From an uncultured Candidatus Woesearchaeota archaeon (GTDB lineage: Archaea; Nanobdellota; Nanobdellia; Woesearchaeales; 21-14-0-10-32-9), in the NCBI GenBank assembly GCA_903891505.1, contig CAITEO010000031.1, positions 1 to 50,108 of the forward strand: a stretch of 50,108 nt of DNA, written 5' to 3'. Shown here one piece after another: positions 8,309 to 17,356 of the stretch (position 1 is its first letter; every line of letters begins with the position of its first letter). The translations under genes and the position numbers were made by a program. Under the pieces are notes generated by a model. That model ran no database searches, was not told where the DNA came from, and was given only the letters and a program-made list of their open reading frames with translations.

Positions 8309-9808
8309 TCATCTCTTCTTCGAGTGTTCGGTTTTCTTGAACAAATCTTTTACCTCGAACTTTGGGTTTATCAATTTCTCTCGTTTGTATTTTGCACGCA
8401 TAGATGTGAATACAACTAAGATTGCTGCGAGTACGACTATTATTATGTACCATTTATATTTAGAAAAGAAACTTTGCTGAGGTACTCGTCCATAAGAACC
8501 ACGTGCACCTGTTGATGTGCCTGCTGCAAAGCTAGTGCTATTTCTTAAGGCTATATTCAAGGTGACGTTCTTCTCTATAGTGTTTCGTGTTCCCATAGTG
8601 TCCGTGTATGCTATTTCCATTTTCAAGTTGTTTGAGTTTTGTCTGCTTGCAAAGTTAGACTGGGTCATGTTTCCAGAGGTTTCTCCAGGGTTCACGTTTT
8701 GGTTTTGTCTGTTTGTACTATTAAATCCAACTCTACCACTTGAGGTTGCTCCGCTTGTTGTTCCTGTTGTTGTAGTTGGAATTGATGCTGTTGATTGTGC
8801 AAGTGTAAAACTTGCAACAGTATAGTCGCCAGTATTCAGATTTCCGATGATTACTGAATTAGCGCCTGTTACTTGCCAGCTTTGCTGTACAGGTATTATT
8901 ATTGAGACAGATGTTGCTGGATTGCTTCCTATGTTAGCTATTGTAAATGATGTTGTGCCACTTGAGCTCTCTGAGAAAGCAATATCGAAATCAGTTCCTC
9001 CTCCAACATATACTCCTGCGATTGTATTGATTGTTTTTACGCTGCTATTAATTGAGTCTGTGTATGCAAGACTTAATGCTAGTTGGTATAATCCTGCAGA
9101 AACACCCGAATCTGCAATTACTTGATATTCTAAATCTGCGCTTGCGCCTGCATCAAGGTATTTGATGTATTTTGTGTTGTCGCTTCCAACTGGAAGAATA
9201 ACGCTGTTTGAATTTGACCAGCTGAATGTAAGGTCTTTTATAGGGGAATTACCTACGTTTGTTATCTTAAATTTAAGAGGTGTTTGCTTTCCTGGAATAA
9301 GAACTGTTTTATCAATCTGTACGACTTCTGCGCTTGTCTTGGTTTTTACATCGATTGGGAATAATCTTTCAACTGTAACGTTTGATGCGCCCTCTTGATC
9401 ATGCTGTACTATTTTAAGATTATATGTTCCTGCAGTTGCATTATTATTTATTTTTATTGTGTATTTCACAATTTGTAAATTAGAATTTGCTTGATATCCT
9501 TGAACTGTGCCAATAGTATTAATGGCATCCTCTCCAGATACTAGTTCGAAAGGGTAGGATGGAACAAGTTCAAGCACGACGTTGTTTGCCGCTGCGCCTC
9601 CATTGTTCGCGACGCCTATTCGTACATCAAGCGTGTCGCCTGCGATTGCAGGATCGGGATCTTGATTTACAAGACTTGTTGAAATCATCGATGCTGAGCC
9701 AGAGTCGTAAGTTACTCCTGCTGCATGTGCTGAGATGCAAATTATCTGCAGCATTAAAACACTCATAACTAAAAATATGTATGTTGTTTTGTTAATTTTG
9801 TTTTTCAT
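8309..9808 (-). CDS. Secreted, membrane-anchored beta-repeat protein of the ABC export operon
   Basis: 499 residues. There is a signal peptide (hydrophobic 10-28, then AHA), three or four immunoglobulin-like repeats of the CARDB/NEW3 (COG1361) kind with motifs such as DTLDVRIGVANNGGAAANNV, LKFKITNVGNSPIKDL and FTIANIGSNPATSV, a Ser/Thr/Asn-rich low-complexity stretch (about 350-410) and one C-terminal membrane helix (WYIIIVVLAAILVVF) with a basic tail. Such proteins often sit beside MacB-like ABC transporters in archaea and may play the role of the MacA adaptor or bind the exported substrate; that role is inferred. The ATG is preceded by GGGGTGA with good spacing. It lies between the ATPase and permease genes. 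Confidence 0.75.
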   Translation of the reverse strand: MKNKINKTTYIFLVMSVLMLQIICISAHAAGVTYDSGSASMISTSLVNQDPDPAIAGDTLDVRIGVANNGGAAANNVVLELVPSYPFELVSGEDAINTIGTVQGYQANSNLQIVKYTIKINNNATAGTYNLKIVQHDQEGASNVTVERLFPIDVKTKTSAEVVQIDKTVLIPGKQTPLKFKITNVGNSPIKDLTFSWSNSNSVILPVGSDNTKYIKYLDAGASADLEYQVIADSGVSAGLYQLALSLAYTDSINSSVKTINTIAGVYVGGGTDFDIAFSESSSGTTSFTIANIGSNPATSVSIIIPVQQSWQVTGANSVIIGNLNTGDYTVASFTLAQSTASIPTTTTGTTSGATSSGRVGFNSTNRQNQNVNPGETSGNMTQSNFASRQNSNNLKMEIAYTDTMGTRNTIEKNVTLNIALRNSTSFAAGTSTGARGSYGRVPQQSFFSKYKWYIIIVVLAAILVVFTSMRAKYKREKLINPKFEVKDLFKKTEHSKKR

Positions 9809-9894
9809 TTACCATTCACCCCGTTGTTATCGGTTTTTTTATCGTTTTAGTTTTTATCGTTTTATGTTTTATCGTATTTATTATATCCAGAAAA

Positions 9895-10617
9895 TCAATC
9901 ATTAGTTGAGATTCTCTGGATCTCTCCATCTTTTAATTCAATGGTTGTGTGAGCGTATTTTGCTAAATTTAAATCGTGCGTAACCATCACGATTGTTTTG
10001 CCTTCTTCTTTCCATAGTTTATGCAGCATTTCAAGAACTTCTCTGCCTGTTACGCTATCAAGTGCGCCTGTTGGTTCATCTGCAAGTATTATTTCTGGGT
10101 TTGTTACAAGGCTTCTTGCAATAGATACCCTTTGCTGCTGGCCGCCTGATAATTGTGTTGGTCTGTTGTACATTTTATCTCCAAGGCCTACTTTAAGTAA
10201 AATATCTCTTGTTCTTTTTTGTGCTTCTTCATCGTCATACTCTAAAAATTCTAGTGGGAATAAAACATTATCAAAAGTTGTTATTGAAGGAATTAGGTTG
10301 TATTGCTGGAATATGAATCCGATTGTTCTTCCTCTAAGTGATGCAAGATCTGATTCGGACAGGGAGGATATATCTTGGTTCTTCAAAAATATTTTGCCCT
10401 TGGTTGGTGTATCGAGGCAGCCTATTAAATTCATCATGGTTGATTTTCCGCTTCCTGACGCGCCGATTATTGCCACAAAGTCTCCTTTGAGAATTTTAAC
10501 TGTTATATTTTTGAGTGCTGGCGCTTCAACTTCGCCCATCTTGTATATTTTCCATACATTCTCAAATCTAAGCAGGACAGTGCCTGCTTGAGCTGCTGTT
10601 GTTTTTTTTGTAGCCAT
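9895..10617 (-). CDS. MacB/LolD-type ABC transporter ATP-binding protein
   Basis: 240 residues. The motifs are complete: Walker A GASGSGKST (52-60), Q-loop in FIFQQYNLIP, signature LSGGQQQR (156-163), Walker B IILADEPTGALD and the H-loop VMVTHD. The first strand reads FENVWKIYKMGEVEAPALKNI, the pattern of the MacB/LolD/FtsE subfamily in which the ATPase is a separate chain. It should power the permease two genes downstream from the cytoplasmic face of the membrane. It starts 16 bases after the anchored protein gene, so the two are surely cotranscribed. Confidence 0.93.
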   Translation of the reverse strand: MATKKTTAAQAGTVLLRFENVWKIYKMGEVEAPALKNITVKILKGDFVAIIGASGSGKSTMMNLIGCLDTPTKGKIFLKNQDISSLSESDLASLRGRTIGFIFQQYNLIPSITTFDNVLFPLEFLEYDDEEAQKRTRDILLKVGLGDKMYNRPTQLSGGQQQRVSIARSLVTNPEIILADEPTGALDSVTGREVLEMLHKLWKEEGKTIVMVTHDLNLAKYAHTTIELKDGEIQRISTND

Positions 10618-10633
10618 TTTTGTTGTTTATTAT

Positions 10634-11173
10634 TTATTTTTTAAGTGGAATCTCTCTTTGTTCATTAGGAGATCTTGGAGGAGGCAAATCAGTCAGTTTA
10701 TCTCCATCATTCAAATGATTTATTCCGTCGAAAAATTCTGTTTTTGAATATACTATTATTTTTTCAGAGTTTACATCTATTATATATGTGGTCTTTGAAT
10801 TCGTTGTATATATTGATACTTCTGTAACATTTCGTTTTATTTTATCATTTTCTATTGGTCTTACGAATCCAAATGTTTTTATGGTGTAATTTGCAGGCAA
10901 GGTTCCTCTGATTTTCATGTCGCTTAGCGCAAGGTTCTTCGCAGAGTCTATTTGTGCAGCTGTTAGCTGCGCAGGGTGTTCCCTAAATCTATGAGATCTT
11001 AATATTCCTACAGCCATTATTACAATGAATAATACAACGAATACGATTGCTAGAACTTTCCAGATGTTTCTGCTCTTCTTTATTTTGCTATGGTCCGTCA
11101 TTTTATTTGAATTGTTATTAGATGTATTTTTGTTAGAATTGTATTTTTTGTTCTTGATGTTTGTTTTTGCCAT
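10634..11173 (-). CDS. Membrane-anchored small protein, first gene of the ABC export operon
   Basis: 179 residues. A Lys/Asn-rich cytoplasmic head (1-35) is followed by one membrane helix (VLAIVFVVLFIVIMAVGIL, about 41-59) and an external domain of about 115 residues with no cysteines. The segment TTYIIDVNSEKIIVYSKTEFF resembles a PepSY-type strand pair, but this is weak. The start ATG has GGGAGG eight bases upstream. A TATA box lies at about 11241-11247 on the minus strand, near TGAAAC half-sites. It is probably an accessory or sensor of the exporter; no family was firmly recognised. Confidence 0.7.
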   Translation of the reverse strand: MAKTNIKNKKYNSNKNTSNNNSNKMTDHSKIKKSRNIWKVLAIVFVVLFIVIMAVGILRSHRFREHPAQLTAAQIDSAKNLALSDMKIRGTLPANYTIKTFGFVRPIENDKIKRNVTEVSIYTTNSKTTYIIDVNSEKIIVYSKTEFFDGINHLNDGDKLTDLPPPRSPNEQREIPLKK

Positions 11174-11231
11174 GATTACGCCTCCCGCAATGTTTAGGAT
11201 GATTAATTGATTTATTTAATTCTAGTAAGGA

Positions 11232-11310
11232 TGAAACAACATATATACTTTCCCTGTAACAGTTTCATTTTAGTGAAACCTTTACGCTAAAAATCCACAA
11301 GATTTATAAT
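11232..11310. promoter_or_regulatory. Divergent promoter region with TGAAAC palindrome
   Basis: Between the exporter operon (minus) and the regulator gene (plus) are a minus-strand TATA (ATATATA, 11241-11247) and a plus-strand TATA (TTTATAAT, 11303-11310; 26 bases before ATG 11332). A perfect inverted repeat GTTTCA-TTTTAG-TGAAAC (11262-11279) lies between them, and a further TGAAAC half-site (11232-11237) touches the minus-strand TATA box. This is a good candidate operator for the neighbouring membrane-bound winged-helix protein, able to control both directions. Confidence 0.55.
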
Positions 11311-11331
11311 TTGCTTTGTTAACTTAAGAGT

Positions 11332-11865
11332 ATGGGACAGGAAAAATCAGGACGTTCAGGTATAAATTTTAGAATTATTCTCGCAATTATATTATTGATG
11401 TCTGCGATAGTGGTTCTCGCTGTCTTAATATTTCGTCCGCAACCAATTCAAATAGTTCTTGAGACAGGACAGGAAGTTGCATCGAAGAGTTCTGATTATT
11501 TTTCAGTCAGTACTGTTGTTATATTGCTTATTTGTGCATTTCTAATTGGCGCTGCAATAACATATTTATTTTACAACGCTGAAGACAAGAAGATATTCAC
11601 AAGAACGTCGAAGGAGACATCAAGAGAGGGATATGGAAACTCAGAATTTTATAATAAACTCATTCCTTTGCTTCGGGATGATGAAAAGCGAGCAGTTCAC
11701 ATGCTAAGAGAGCACAAAGGAGAGATGCTTCAAAACGAACTTGTCTTGAAGCTAGGCACATCAAAAGTCAAGACGACGAGAATACTTGCCTCCCTTGAGC
11801 GTAAAGAAATAATAGAAAGACATCGTCATGGTATGACGAACAAAGTCAAATTAAAAGATATGTAG
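11332..11865 (+). CDS. Membrane-bound winged-helix transcriptional regulator
   Basis: 177 residues. Two membrane helices (about 11-33 and 62-83) frame a short external loop. The cytoplasmic C-terminus (115-177) is a winged helix: DEKRAVHMLREHKGEMLQNE, then the recognition helix region KVKTTRILASLERKEIIERH and a wing ending HGMTNKVKL. The pattern fits COG2512-type membrane-associated regulators of archaea and resembles the regulator at 23.1 kb, which also ends RGMTN. It is divergent from the export operon and likely controls it. The start is supported by a TATA box 26 bases upstream, giving a leaderless transcript. Confidence 0.82.
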   Translation: MGQEKSGRSGINFRIILAIILLMSAIVVLAVLIFRPQPIQIVLETGQEVASKSSDYFSVSTVVILLICAFLIGAAITYLFYNAEDKKIFTRTSKETSREGYGNSEFYNKLIPLLRDDEKRAVHMLREHKGEMLQNELVLKLGTSKVKTTRILASLERKEIIERHRHGMTNKVKLKDM

Positions 11866-11908
11866 ATCAAGAGATGTAAAATAGAAGTTACATTTCATAT
11901 AATACAAC

Positions 11909-12637
11909 CTATTCTTTTGCATATTTCTTCCTAAAAATAATTGCTGCTGTTAGTAAGAACCCTCCCAGAAATAATCCTGCAAGTATGTCTGTTAGCCAAT
12001 GAATGTTCAGATAGATTCTTGAAAAACCTATCAATAGAACGAGCAGTGAGAAAACTGTAACAACCACGGCGAATCTTTCTTTTCGTTTCTTTTCTTCTTT
12101 TTTAATTTTATCAAATAGAAGATACGCGATTAGTCCGAAGAATACAACTGCGAACGTTGTGTGTCCGCTTGGAAATGCAAAGTCGCTTGTGGAAATGATG
12201 GCGTTTGTTGGTCTTGCTCTATGCATTAATAATTTTAATAGTGTAATAATAATCTCTGTTGCTGCAAGTGTAATTGCGAAGAACAATGCATTCTTTTTCG
12301 AGTTCTTGTTCTGTTCTTTATTTTTCAATTCCTTATTCTTTGAATCTTTGAAGTATAAAATCAGGGTGATGATTATTGATATTGCAGTCATGGACCAAAC
12401 GCCGAATAAAACATCAATTACTTTAGAGATTGCTGTAAAGAAAGTTCCTTGAATCGCAACCATTGTTAGATTTATTGAAAGATCTGCACGCGAGATGAAA
12501 CTATCAGTTATTACTCCAACAAGTATTAGCAAGAATGCAAACATGAATATTTCATTTGTAAGCACGAGTGATTTAGAGACGTGTTTAATTGGCGCCTTCG
12601 CTTTTTCTTTTACGTTTATATTAGTTTCTTTGCTCAT
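11909..12637 (-). CDS. PAP2-superfamily membrane phosphatase
   Basis: 242 residues, about six membrane helices. The three phosphatase motifs are present: KLLMHRARP (KxxxxxxRP), PSGHTT and SRIYLNIHWLTDILAG (SRxxxxxHxxxD). The enzyme would dephosphorylate a lipid or isoprenoid pyrophosphate, such as a glycan carrier lipid, at the outer face of the membrane; the substrate is inferred from the family only. The N-terminal 25 residues are basic. The gene lies 45 bases downstream of a membrane phosphoesterase gene on the same strand, so the two may be cotranscribed. Confidence 0.88.
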   Translation of the reverse strand: MSKETNINVKEKAKAPIKHVSKSLVLTNEIFMFAFLLILVGVITDSFISRADLSINLTMVAIQGTFFTAISKVIDVLFGVWSMTAISIIITLILYFKDSKNKELKNKEQNKNSKKNALFFAITLAATEIIITLLKLLMHRARPTNAIISTSDFAFPSGHTTFAVVFFGLIAYLLFDKIKKEEKKRKERFAVVVTVFSLLVLLIGFSRIYLNIHWLTDILAGLFLGGFLLTAAIIFRKKYAKE

Positions 12638-12682
12638 TTTATCTATCAGTATTAATTTTAAAGCTTTTTTAGTTTTTTTTCT

Positions 12683-13741
12683 TTATTTTTCCAAATGTAA
12701 TAGAGTGATTTCAGATGTTGTGCCAAGTCTCATCGGCGGGCCCCATGTGCCTGTTCCTTGCGAGACATATAATGAAAATTTACCCATTTTGTATAATCCA
12801 TTATCTTTATGATGGACTAGTTTTGCTGCAAGTGAGAATGGAAATATTTGTCCGCCATGAGTATGTCCTGAGAGTTCAAGTGTGATTCCTGCTTTTTTTG
12901 CTGCAGCATAACCTGTTGGTGCGTGGTTTAATAGGATACTTGGTTTTGACAAATTTATAGTCATATTAGCAAGATGTTCTGCAACATAATTGTTGCTCTC
13001 AGTATATTCAAGTCCTATTATCTGAATTCCTTTGAACATAGTTTGCTCGTTTCTAAGAATAGTAATATTTGTTCCCTCAAGTAACTTCGCAACACTATTT
13101 TCGCCTTCGTACTGGTCGTGGTTGCCCATTATGAAATAAATAGGCGCCTTGATTTTTTTGAGTGGCGCTATATCTGATTTGCTAATTGTGCGACTTCCAT
13201 CCACGAGATCACCTGTGATGAATACAACATCAGGGTTTAGATTGTTTGTTTTATCAACAATGTTGCTAAGGAATTTTTTACCTCTTACACTTCCGATATG
13301 TATGTCTGAAATATGTACTGCAGTCATGTTTTTTCCAAATCCATCAACAGTAACATCTTTAACAACGAGATGAGATGCATTTATTATAGAGAATAGAGTT
13401 AGCGCTGCTACGAGAATAATTACTGTGCATCCAAGCATGAAGTTGTGAAATACTGGACTAAATATGTTTATAATTTCAAGGAGCAGCAAAGTTACAAGTA
13501 GAAGAAATACAAATCCGATCCAGATTGCTGAGAATATATAAAATATTCTTGTAGGAAGTGAATGTGCTGCTCGCTCCAGTAAGGATGCAAGAGGAAATAA
13601 TGCAGATAATATGATTGCGTAGAGCCACAAGTGATTTAGATCTGTAAAAAATCCTGTTGCTCTGTAAAGAATATAATAGTTTATTCCGAAGAATATCACG
13701 AGTAAAGAAATCAAGAATATAGTTATTGGTAAATATTTCAT
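12683..13741 (-). CDS. Membrane-anchored metallophosphoesterase (YkuE/YaeI-like)
   Basis: 352 residues. Four N-terminal membrane helices (to about residue 120) are followed by a calcineurin-type phosphoesterase with all metal motifs: HISDIHIGS, FITGDLVDG, IMGNHDQ, NHAP and the double-His ELSGHTHGGQIFPF. The closest bacterial relatives act on lipid-linked phosphates or UDP-sugars at the membrane. The C-terminal YVSQGTGTWGPPMRLG also matches the family. It sits directly upstream of the PAP2 phosphatase gene, consistent with a shared role in lipid phosphate turnover. Confidence 0.88.
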   Translation of the reverse strand: MKYLPITIFLISLLVIFFGINYYILYRATGFFTDLNHLWLYAIILSALFPLASLLERAAHSLPTRIFYIFSAIWIGFVFLLLVTLLLLEIINIFSPVFHNFMLGCTVIILVAALTLFSIINASHLVVKDVTVDGFGKNMTAVHISDIHIGSVRGKKFLSNIVDKTNNLNPDVVFITGDLVDGSRTISKSDIAPLKKIKAPIYFIMGNHDQYEGENSVAKLLEGTNITILRNEQTMFKGIQIIGLEYTESNNYVAEHLANMTINLSKPSILLNHAPTGYAAAKKAGITLELSGHTHGGQIFPFSLAAKLVHHKDNGLYKMGKFSLYVSQGTGTWGPPMRLGTTSEITLLHLEK

Positions 13742-13820
13742 TATTTAAAGAAAAACTAACTCATTAAAAAGCTTGTGGATTGCGGTTAGTTTTGGTGAGT
13801 TTGAAAGAAAAACTAGGTGG

Positions 13821-14708
13821 TTAATTCTTCAGACCCCAAACGACGCATCTCATTGAGAGTGTTCCATAGTCTATTTTCTCATTGAAGAATATGGCGTCTT
13901 CGTATTTTGTTGCGCCGAGTGTGTAGAGTAACGGAATATAGTGTTCGCTTGTCGGGTTTGCAAGTTTTGCTGTTGGTTCTTTTTGATATTCGATGAGCGC
14001 TTTGTAGTTTTTGGCTTTAATGTTTTTCCTAGCGAACTCATTGAATTCTGTAGCCCATTTTTGTGCATTGCCACCAGGGCTTAGTCTCATCAGATTGTGG
14101 ACTATGTTGCCACTACCTATTATTAGTACTTCTTCGCGTCTGAATTGGTTTAATTCTTCACCTAGCGCGAAGTGTGCTTCAGGGGGCAAATCTTCATTGA
14201 TGCTAAGCTGCATAACTGGAATATCTGCATTTGGGTACATAACATGTAAAACACTCCACGTTCCGTGGTCGAGCCCCCAGTCGTAATCAGGAGTAACTTC
14301 GACTCTCTTTATTCGCGCGATTATTTCTTTTGCAAGTTTAGGTGAGCCATTCGCAGGATACTCCATATTATATAGTTCTTTTGGGAATCCGTAGAAATCA
14401 TGAATTGTTTTTGGCGTTTCCATCGCCGTGACTTTTGTGCCTTCGCTTTCCCAGTGCGCAGAGATGCAAAGAATTAATTTTGGAAGAGTTGTATATTTTG
14501 ATATTCGCTTCGCAATTTCTCGCCAACCTTCTGTAAATCCAGTATTTTCAATCGCATTCATTGGAGAACCATGTCCTATGAATATAACGGGCATCAAGTT
14601 TGTTGTTAGCTTATTTTTCTTGTCTTTTTCTTCTCTCTTCTGATTATTTTCTTGGTCTTTTTCTTTTACTTTTTCGTTTCTTTTCTCAGGCATTTTTAGA
14701 TCCTTCAT
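13821..14708 (-). CDS. LigB-family extradiol dioxygenase (DODA/YgiD-like)
   Basis: 295 residues. After a charged Lys/Glu head of about 38 residues the domain begins MPVIFIGHGSPMNAIENT. Family motifs follow: CISAHWES, DFYGFP, WGLDHGTWSVL and GSGNIVHNL, which supply the metal-binding His residues of class III extradiol dioxygenases of the 4,5-DOPA-dioxygenase type. It would cleave a catechol-like ring or serve an unknown phenolic substrate in the cytoplasm. The charged N-terminal extension is unusual; family members normally start close to PVIFIGHGSP. ATG 14693 is an alternative start, and the TATA-like box near 14721-14731 does not decide it. Confidence 0.85.
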   Translation of the reverse strand: MKDLKMPEKRNEKVKEKDQENNQKREEKDKKNKLTTNLMPVIFIGHGSPMNAIENTGFTEGWREIAKRISKYTTLPKLILCISAHWESEGTKVTAMETPKTIHDFYGFPKELYNMEYPANGSPKLAKEIIARIKRVEVTPDYDWGLDHGTWSVLHVMYPNADIPVMQLSINEDLPPEAHFALGEELNQFRREEVLIIGSGNIVHNLMRLSPGGNAQKWATEFNEFARKNIKAKNYKALIEYQKEPTAKLANPTSEHYIPLLYTLGATKYEDAIFFNEKIDYGTLSMRCVVWGLKN

Positions 14709-14780
14709 TTTTTGTTCTCAGATATATATTAATTAATTGCTTGAACTAAATAAATCTTGTGAATGGTAGTGAAGGAAAAG

Positions 14781-14844
14781 TAACTATCAGCGATGCTAAC
14801 TATCAGCGATGCTAACTATCAACAATGCTAACTATCCGCAATAC
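14781..14844. repeat. Four tandem 16-bp repeats upstream of the potassium channel gene
   Basis: Units start at 14781, 14797, 14813 and 14829. The first two are identical (TAACTATCAGCGATGC); the third (TAACTATCAACAATGC) and fourth (TAACTATCCGCAATAC) carry two to three changes each. A degenerate fifth unit merges into the AT-rich TATA region of the channel gene at about 14849-14857. This may be an array of regulator sites or a young minisatellite. Confidence 0.75.
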
Positions 14845-14875
14845 TAAATATTAATAAATAAGTTCATCCGATATT

Positions 14876-15676
14876 GTGTTTGTGGTTAAAAGAATACTGA
14901 AAAAGGTCGCAAGTAAACGCGTTGAACTAGATGTGAAGCGCGAGGAGCTCAAAGTAAAAGGAGAAGAATTAAAAGAAGAATTGAAGGTCGTGGCAAAAGA
15001 GAACATATCAAAACATCTATCTTTATTTCAAAAGCTTGACAAGTTTTTATACGAGCCAACTCTATTAAAGGTGCCAATAGTTCTTGTTTTAACCTTCCTG
15101 ATTGGATTGTTGTTAAATAATTTGGGTGCCAGCATAACTGCGCCTTTGATATTCACTTTACTAAAAATAATTCTTTTATTTTTCATAAGCACATATCTTG
15201 TTTTCTTCGTGATTCATCTTATCAGAAGATCGCTCAAAAAACTTATGAATGCAAAGAGCATGTGGACATTATTTGCTGCATATGCATTATTCATATTCAG
15301 TATCATGCTTCTATTTTCATCAATATATGATATATCTGAGCGAAGCAATTCAGGTTACTTGAAATATGGTCAGTGCACGGATCAATTTACACCTGAAGGA
15401 ATTCATAATGATACAACTGAGTCGCACAATTACTTCTATTTTTCCGCAACAACACTTCTAACTGTTGGCTACGGAGATATTTGTCCTATGGGAATAAATA
15501 GATACATCGCAATCATCAACGCGTTCGTCGGCAATTTCATCAATGTTGTGCTCATGGTTTGGGTTATTTCAAATTACATGAAGCGAAAAGATGAAGATGT
15601 TGAGAATGGGAAAGAGAACGGAAAAGAGAATGAAAACGAGAGTGTAAACGAGACGACGCGCAGAAAAAAGAGTTAA
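14876..15676 (+). CDS. Two-pore-helix type potassium channel protein
   Basis: 266 residues. A basic, Glu/Lys-rich N-terminal helix (about 1-45, coiled-coil-like) is followed by four membrane segments; the last pair flank the selectivity filter TTLLTVGYGDICPMG. The TVGYGD signature identifies a K+ channel of the ion-transport-2 family. The loop before the filter contains a single Cys (YGQCTDQ) and the filter is followed by another (DICPM), which may pair outside. The C-terminal 30 residues are a charged Glu/Asn/Lys tail. The start is GTG, 23 bases after a TATA-like TAATAAATA, so it is leaderless. Four 16-bp repeats lie just upstream of the promoter. Confidence 0.88.
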   Translation: MFVVKRILKKVASKRVELDVKREELKVKGEELKEELKVVAKENISKHLSLFQKLDKFLYEPTLLKVPIVLVLTFLIGLLLNNLGASITAPLIFTLLKIILLFFISTYLVFFVIHLIRRSLKKLMNAKSMWTLFAAYALFIFSIMLLFSSIYDISERSNSGYLKYGQCTDQFTPEGIHNDTTESHNYFYFSATTLLTVGYGDICPMGINRYIAIINAFVGNFINVVLMVWVISNYMKRKDEDVENGKENGKENENESVNETTRRKKS

Positions 15677-15726
15677 GTCTGTTTCTCGAGAAAAAATATT
15701 TAAACCCCCGAAGAATCTTTCTCTCT

Positions 15727-17307
15727 ATGGAACTTGAGAGGGTAACAGACGAGCTTCATCCGCTCGAGAGGAAAGTGCTTCCGCATCTTGCGAACGCTCA
15801 TGAAATAAATTCACTTGTTCGAGCCTCAGGCCTCCAAGAAATCGAAGCGCGTCGTGCATTGCAATGGCTTGAAGCAAAAGGTTTGATTGCCGTTGAAAAA
15901 ACTACGCGAACAATCATAAATCTTGATGAAAATGGATTGAAATACAAAACGCATGGGTTTCCTGAAATAAAATTTCTAAGTGCGATAAAGAACACGAGCA
16001 AAGAAAAAAATAATGCGATGTCTCTTGACGAGATACAGAAGAGTGCAAATCTTGAGAAGGAGGAAGTTGCAGTCTCACTTGGTCTTTTGAAATCAAAATC
16101 TGCTATTGTTTTTGAAGGGGGCAAAGCAAGCATAACTGAACAAGGCAAATTGTTGCTTGAAAAAGATGTAAAAAAAGAGTCGCTCGAGCAGAAATTCATG
16201 AATTCTAATTTTCCAGTTGATGCAAATACATTGACGCCTGAACAAAAATACTCGGTTGATGCATTTTTGAAGAGGAAAAAGATTATTGTTCAAGAAAAGA
16301 TCACAGATATGACTTTCAAATTAACGGAAGATGGTGTTCTTGTTCTAAAGAATATGAGTACGTCGTCAGTAGATATGATAGAATCATTAACGCCCGAAAT
16401 GATTCGAAGCGGTGCTTGGAAAAATGAAAATGGAGAAGAAAAGAAATTCAGACGTTATAGTATAAACGCATCCGCTCCAAAAATCACTGGCGGAAGACGT
16501 CATCCACTAGATTTAGTTTTTGATCGCATGAGAGAAATATGGATCGAGATGGGCTTCAAAGAAATGCAAGGTCCGTGGGTAGAAACCGCATTTTGGTGCA
16601 TGGATTCTATGTGGATTCCACAGGATCATCCTGCACGTGAAATGCAAGATACATTCTATTTGCCATACCAAGGATCACTTCCAGGTGCGTTCATAAGAAA
16701 AGTCGCGAGAGTACACGAGAACGGTGGCAAGTCTGGTTCGATTGGTTATGGTTACAAATGGGATCCTGAACTTGCAAAGAAACTTGTACTTAGAACTCAT
16801 ACGACGGCAACAACTTTTAGAAAACTCGCAGAGATGTCAGAAAATCCAGACGAGAACGCGCCTCCACAGAAATACTTCTGCATCGGTAGAATATTTAGGA
16901 ATGAAGCGCTCGACGCGACGCATTTGCCTGAGTTCCATCAAGTTGAAGGATTCATCATGGGTAAAGGTCTAACCTTGCGAGATTTGATGGGTTACATCAA
17001 AGAGTTTTACAAAAGAATGGGAATTACAAAGATAAAATTTCGACCAACATACAATCCTTACACAGAGCCTAGCATGGAAGCGCTCGGCTACAACGAGCAG
17101 CTTGGTCGCTGGATTGAACTAATAAATTCAGGAATGTTTAGACCAGAATCCTTGGAGCCGTATGGAATAAAAGTTCCAGTTATCGCGTGGGGTCTCGGCG
17201 TTGAACGACTCGCTATGATGATTTACGGCAAGGACAACATCAGAGAAATCCTCGGATCAAGTTCAGACATAGAATGGTTAAAGAATTACAAGATAGCAAA
17301 AGAGTAG
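15727..17307 (+). CDS. pheS: Phenylalanine--tRNA ligase alpha subunit
   Basis: 526 residues, the archaeal/eukaryotic length. The first 200 residues form successive winged-helix tRNA-binding domains (REIEARRALQWLEAKGLIAV-like pattern). The class II catalytic domain follows, with the motif 1 region HPLDLVFDRMREIWIEMGF, GPWVETAFWCMDSMWIPQDH, the motif 2 FCIGRIFRNEALDATHLPEF and the motif 3 AWGLGVERLAMMIYG. It charges tRNA-Phe together with PheT, encoded 240 bases downstream. A TATA box (TATTTAAA, 15697-15704) lies 27 bases before the ATG, so the transcript is leaderless. Confidence 0.97.
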   Translation: MELERVTDELHPLERKVLPHLANAHEINSLVRASGLQEIEARRALQWLEAKGLIAVEKTTRTIINLDENGLKYKTHGFPEIKFLSAIKNTSKEKNNAMSLDEIQKSANLEKEEVAVSLGLLKSKSAIVFEGGKASITEQGKLLLEKDVKKESLEQKFMNSNFPVDANTLTPEQKYSVDAFLKRKKIIVQEKITDMTFKLTEDGVLVLKNMSTSSVDMIESLTPEMIRSGAWKNENGEEKKFRRYSINASAPKITGGRRHPLDLVFDRMREIWIEMGFKEMQGPWVETAFWCMDSMWIPQDHPAREMQDTFYLPYQGSLPGAFIRKVARVHENGGKSGSIGYGYKWDPELAKKLVLRTHTTATTFRKLAEMSENPDENAPPQKYFCIGRIFRNEALDATHLPEFHQVEGFIMGKGLTLRDLMGYIKEFYKRMGITKIKFRPTYNPYTEPSMEALGYNEQLGRWIELINSGMFRPESLEPYGIKVPVIAWGLGVERLAMMIYGKDNIREILGSSSDIEWLKNYKIAKE

Positions 17308-17356
17308 AATGTTTGATGATAAATTAATAGTTCATAACTAACAGTTCATAATAATG

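Noticed and set aside
14781..14844. A possible CRISPR array
   Set aside because: The 16-bp units are contiguous, with no spacers, and no cas genes are near.
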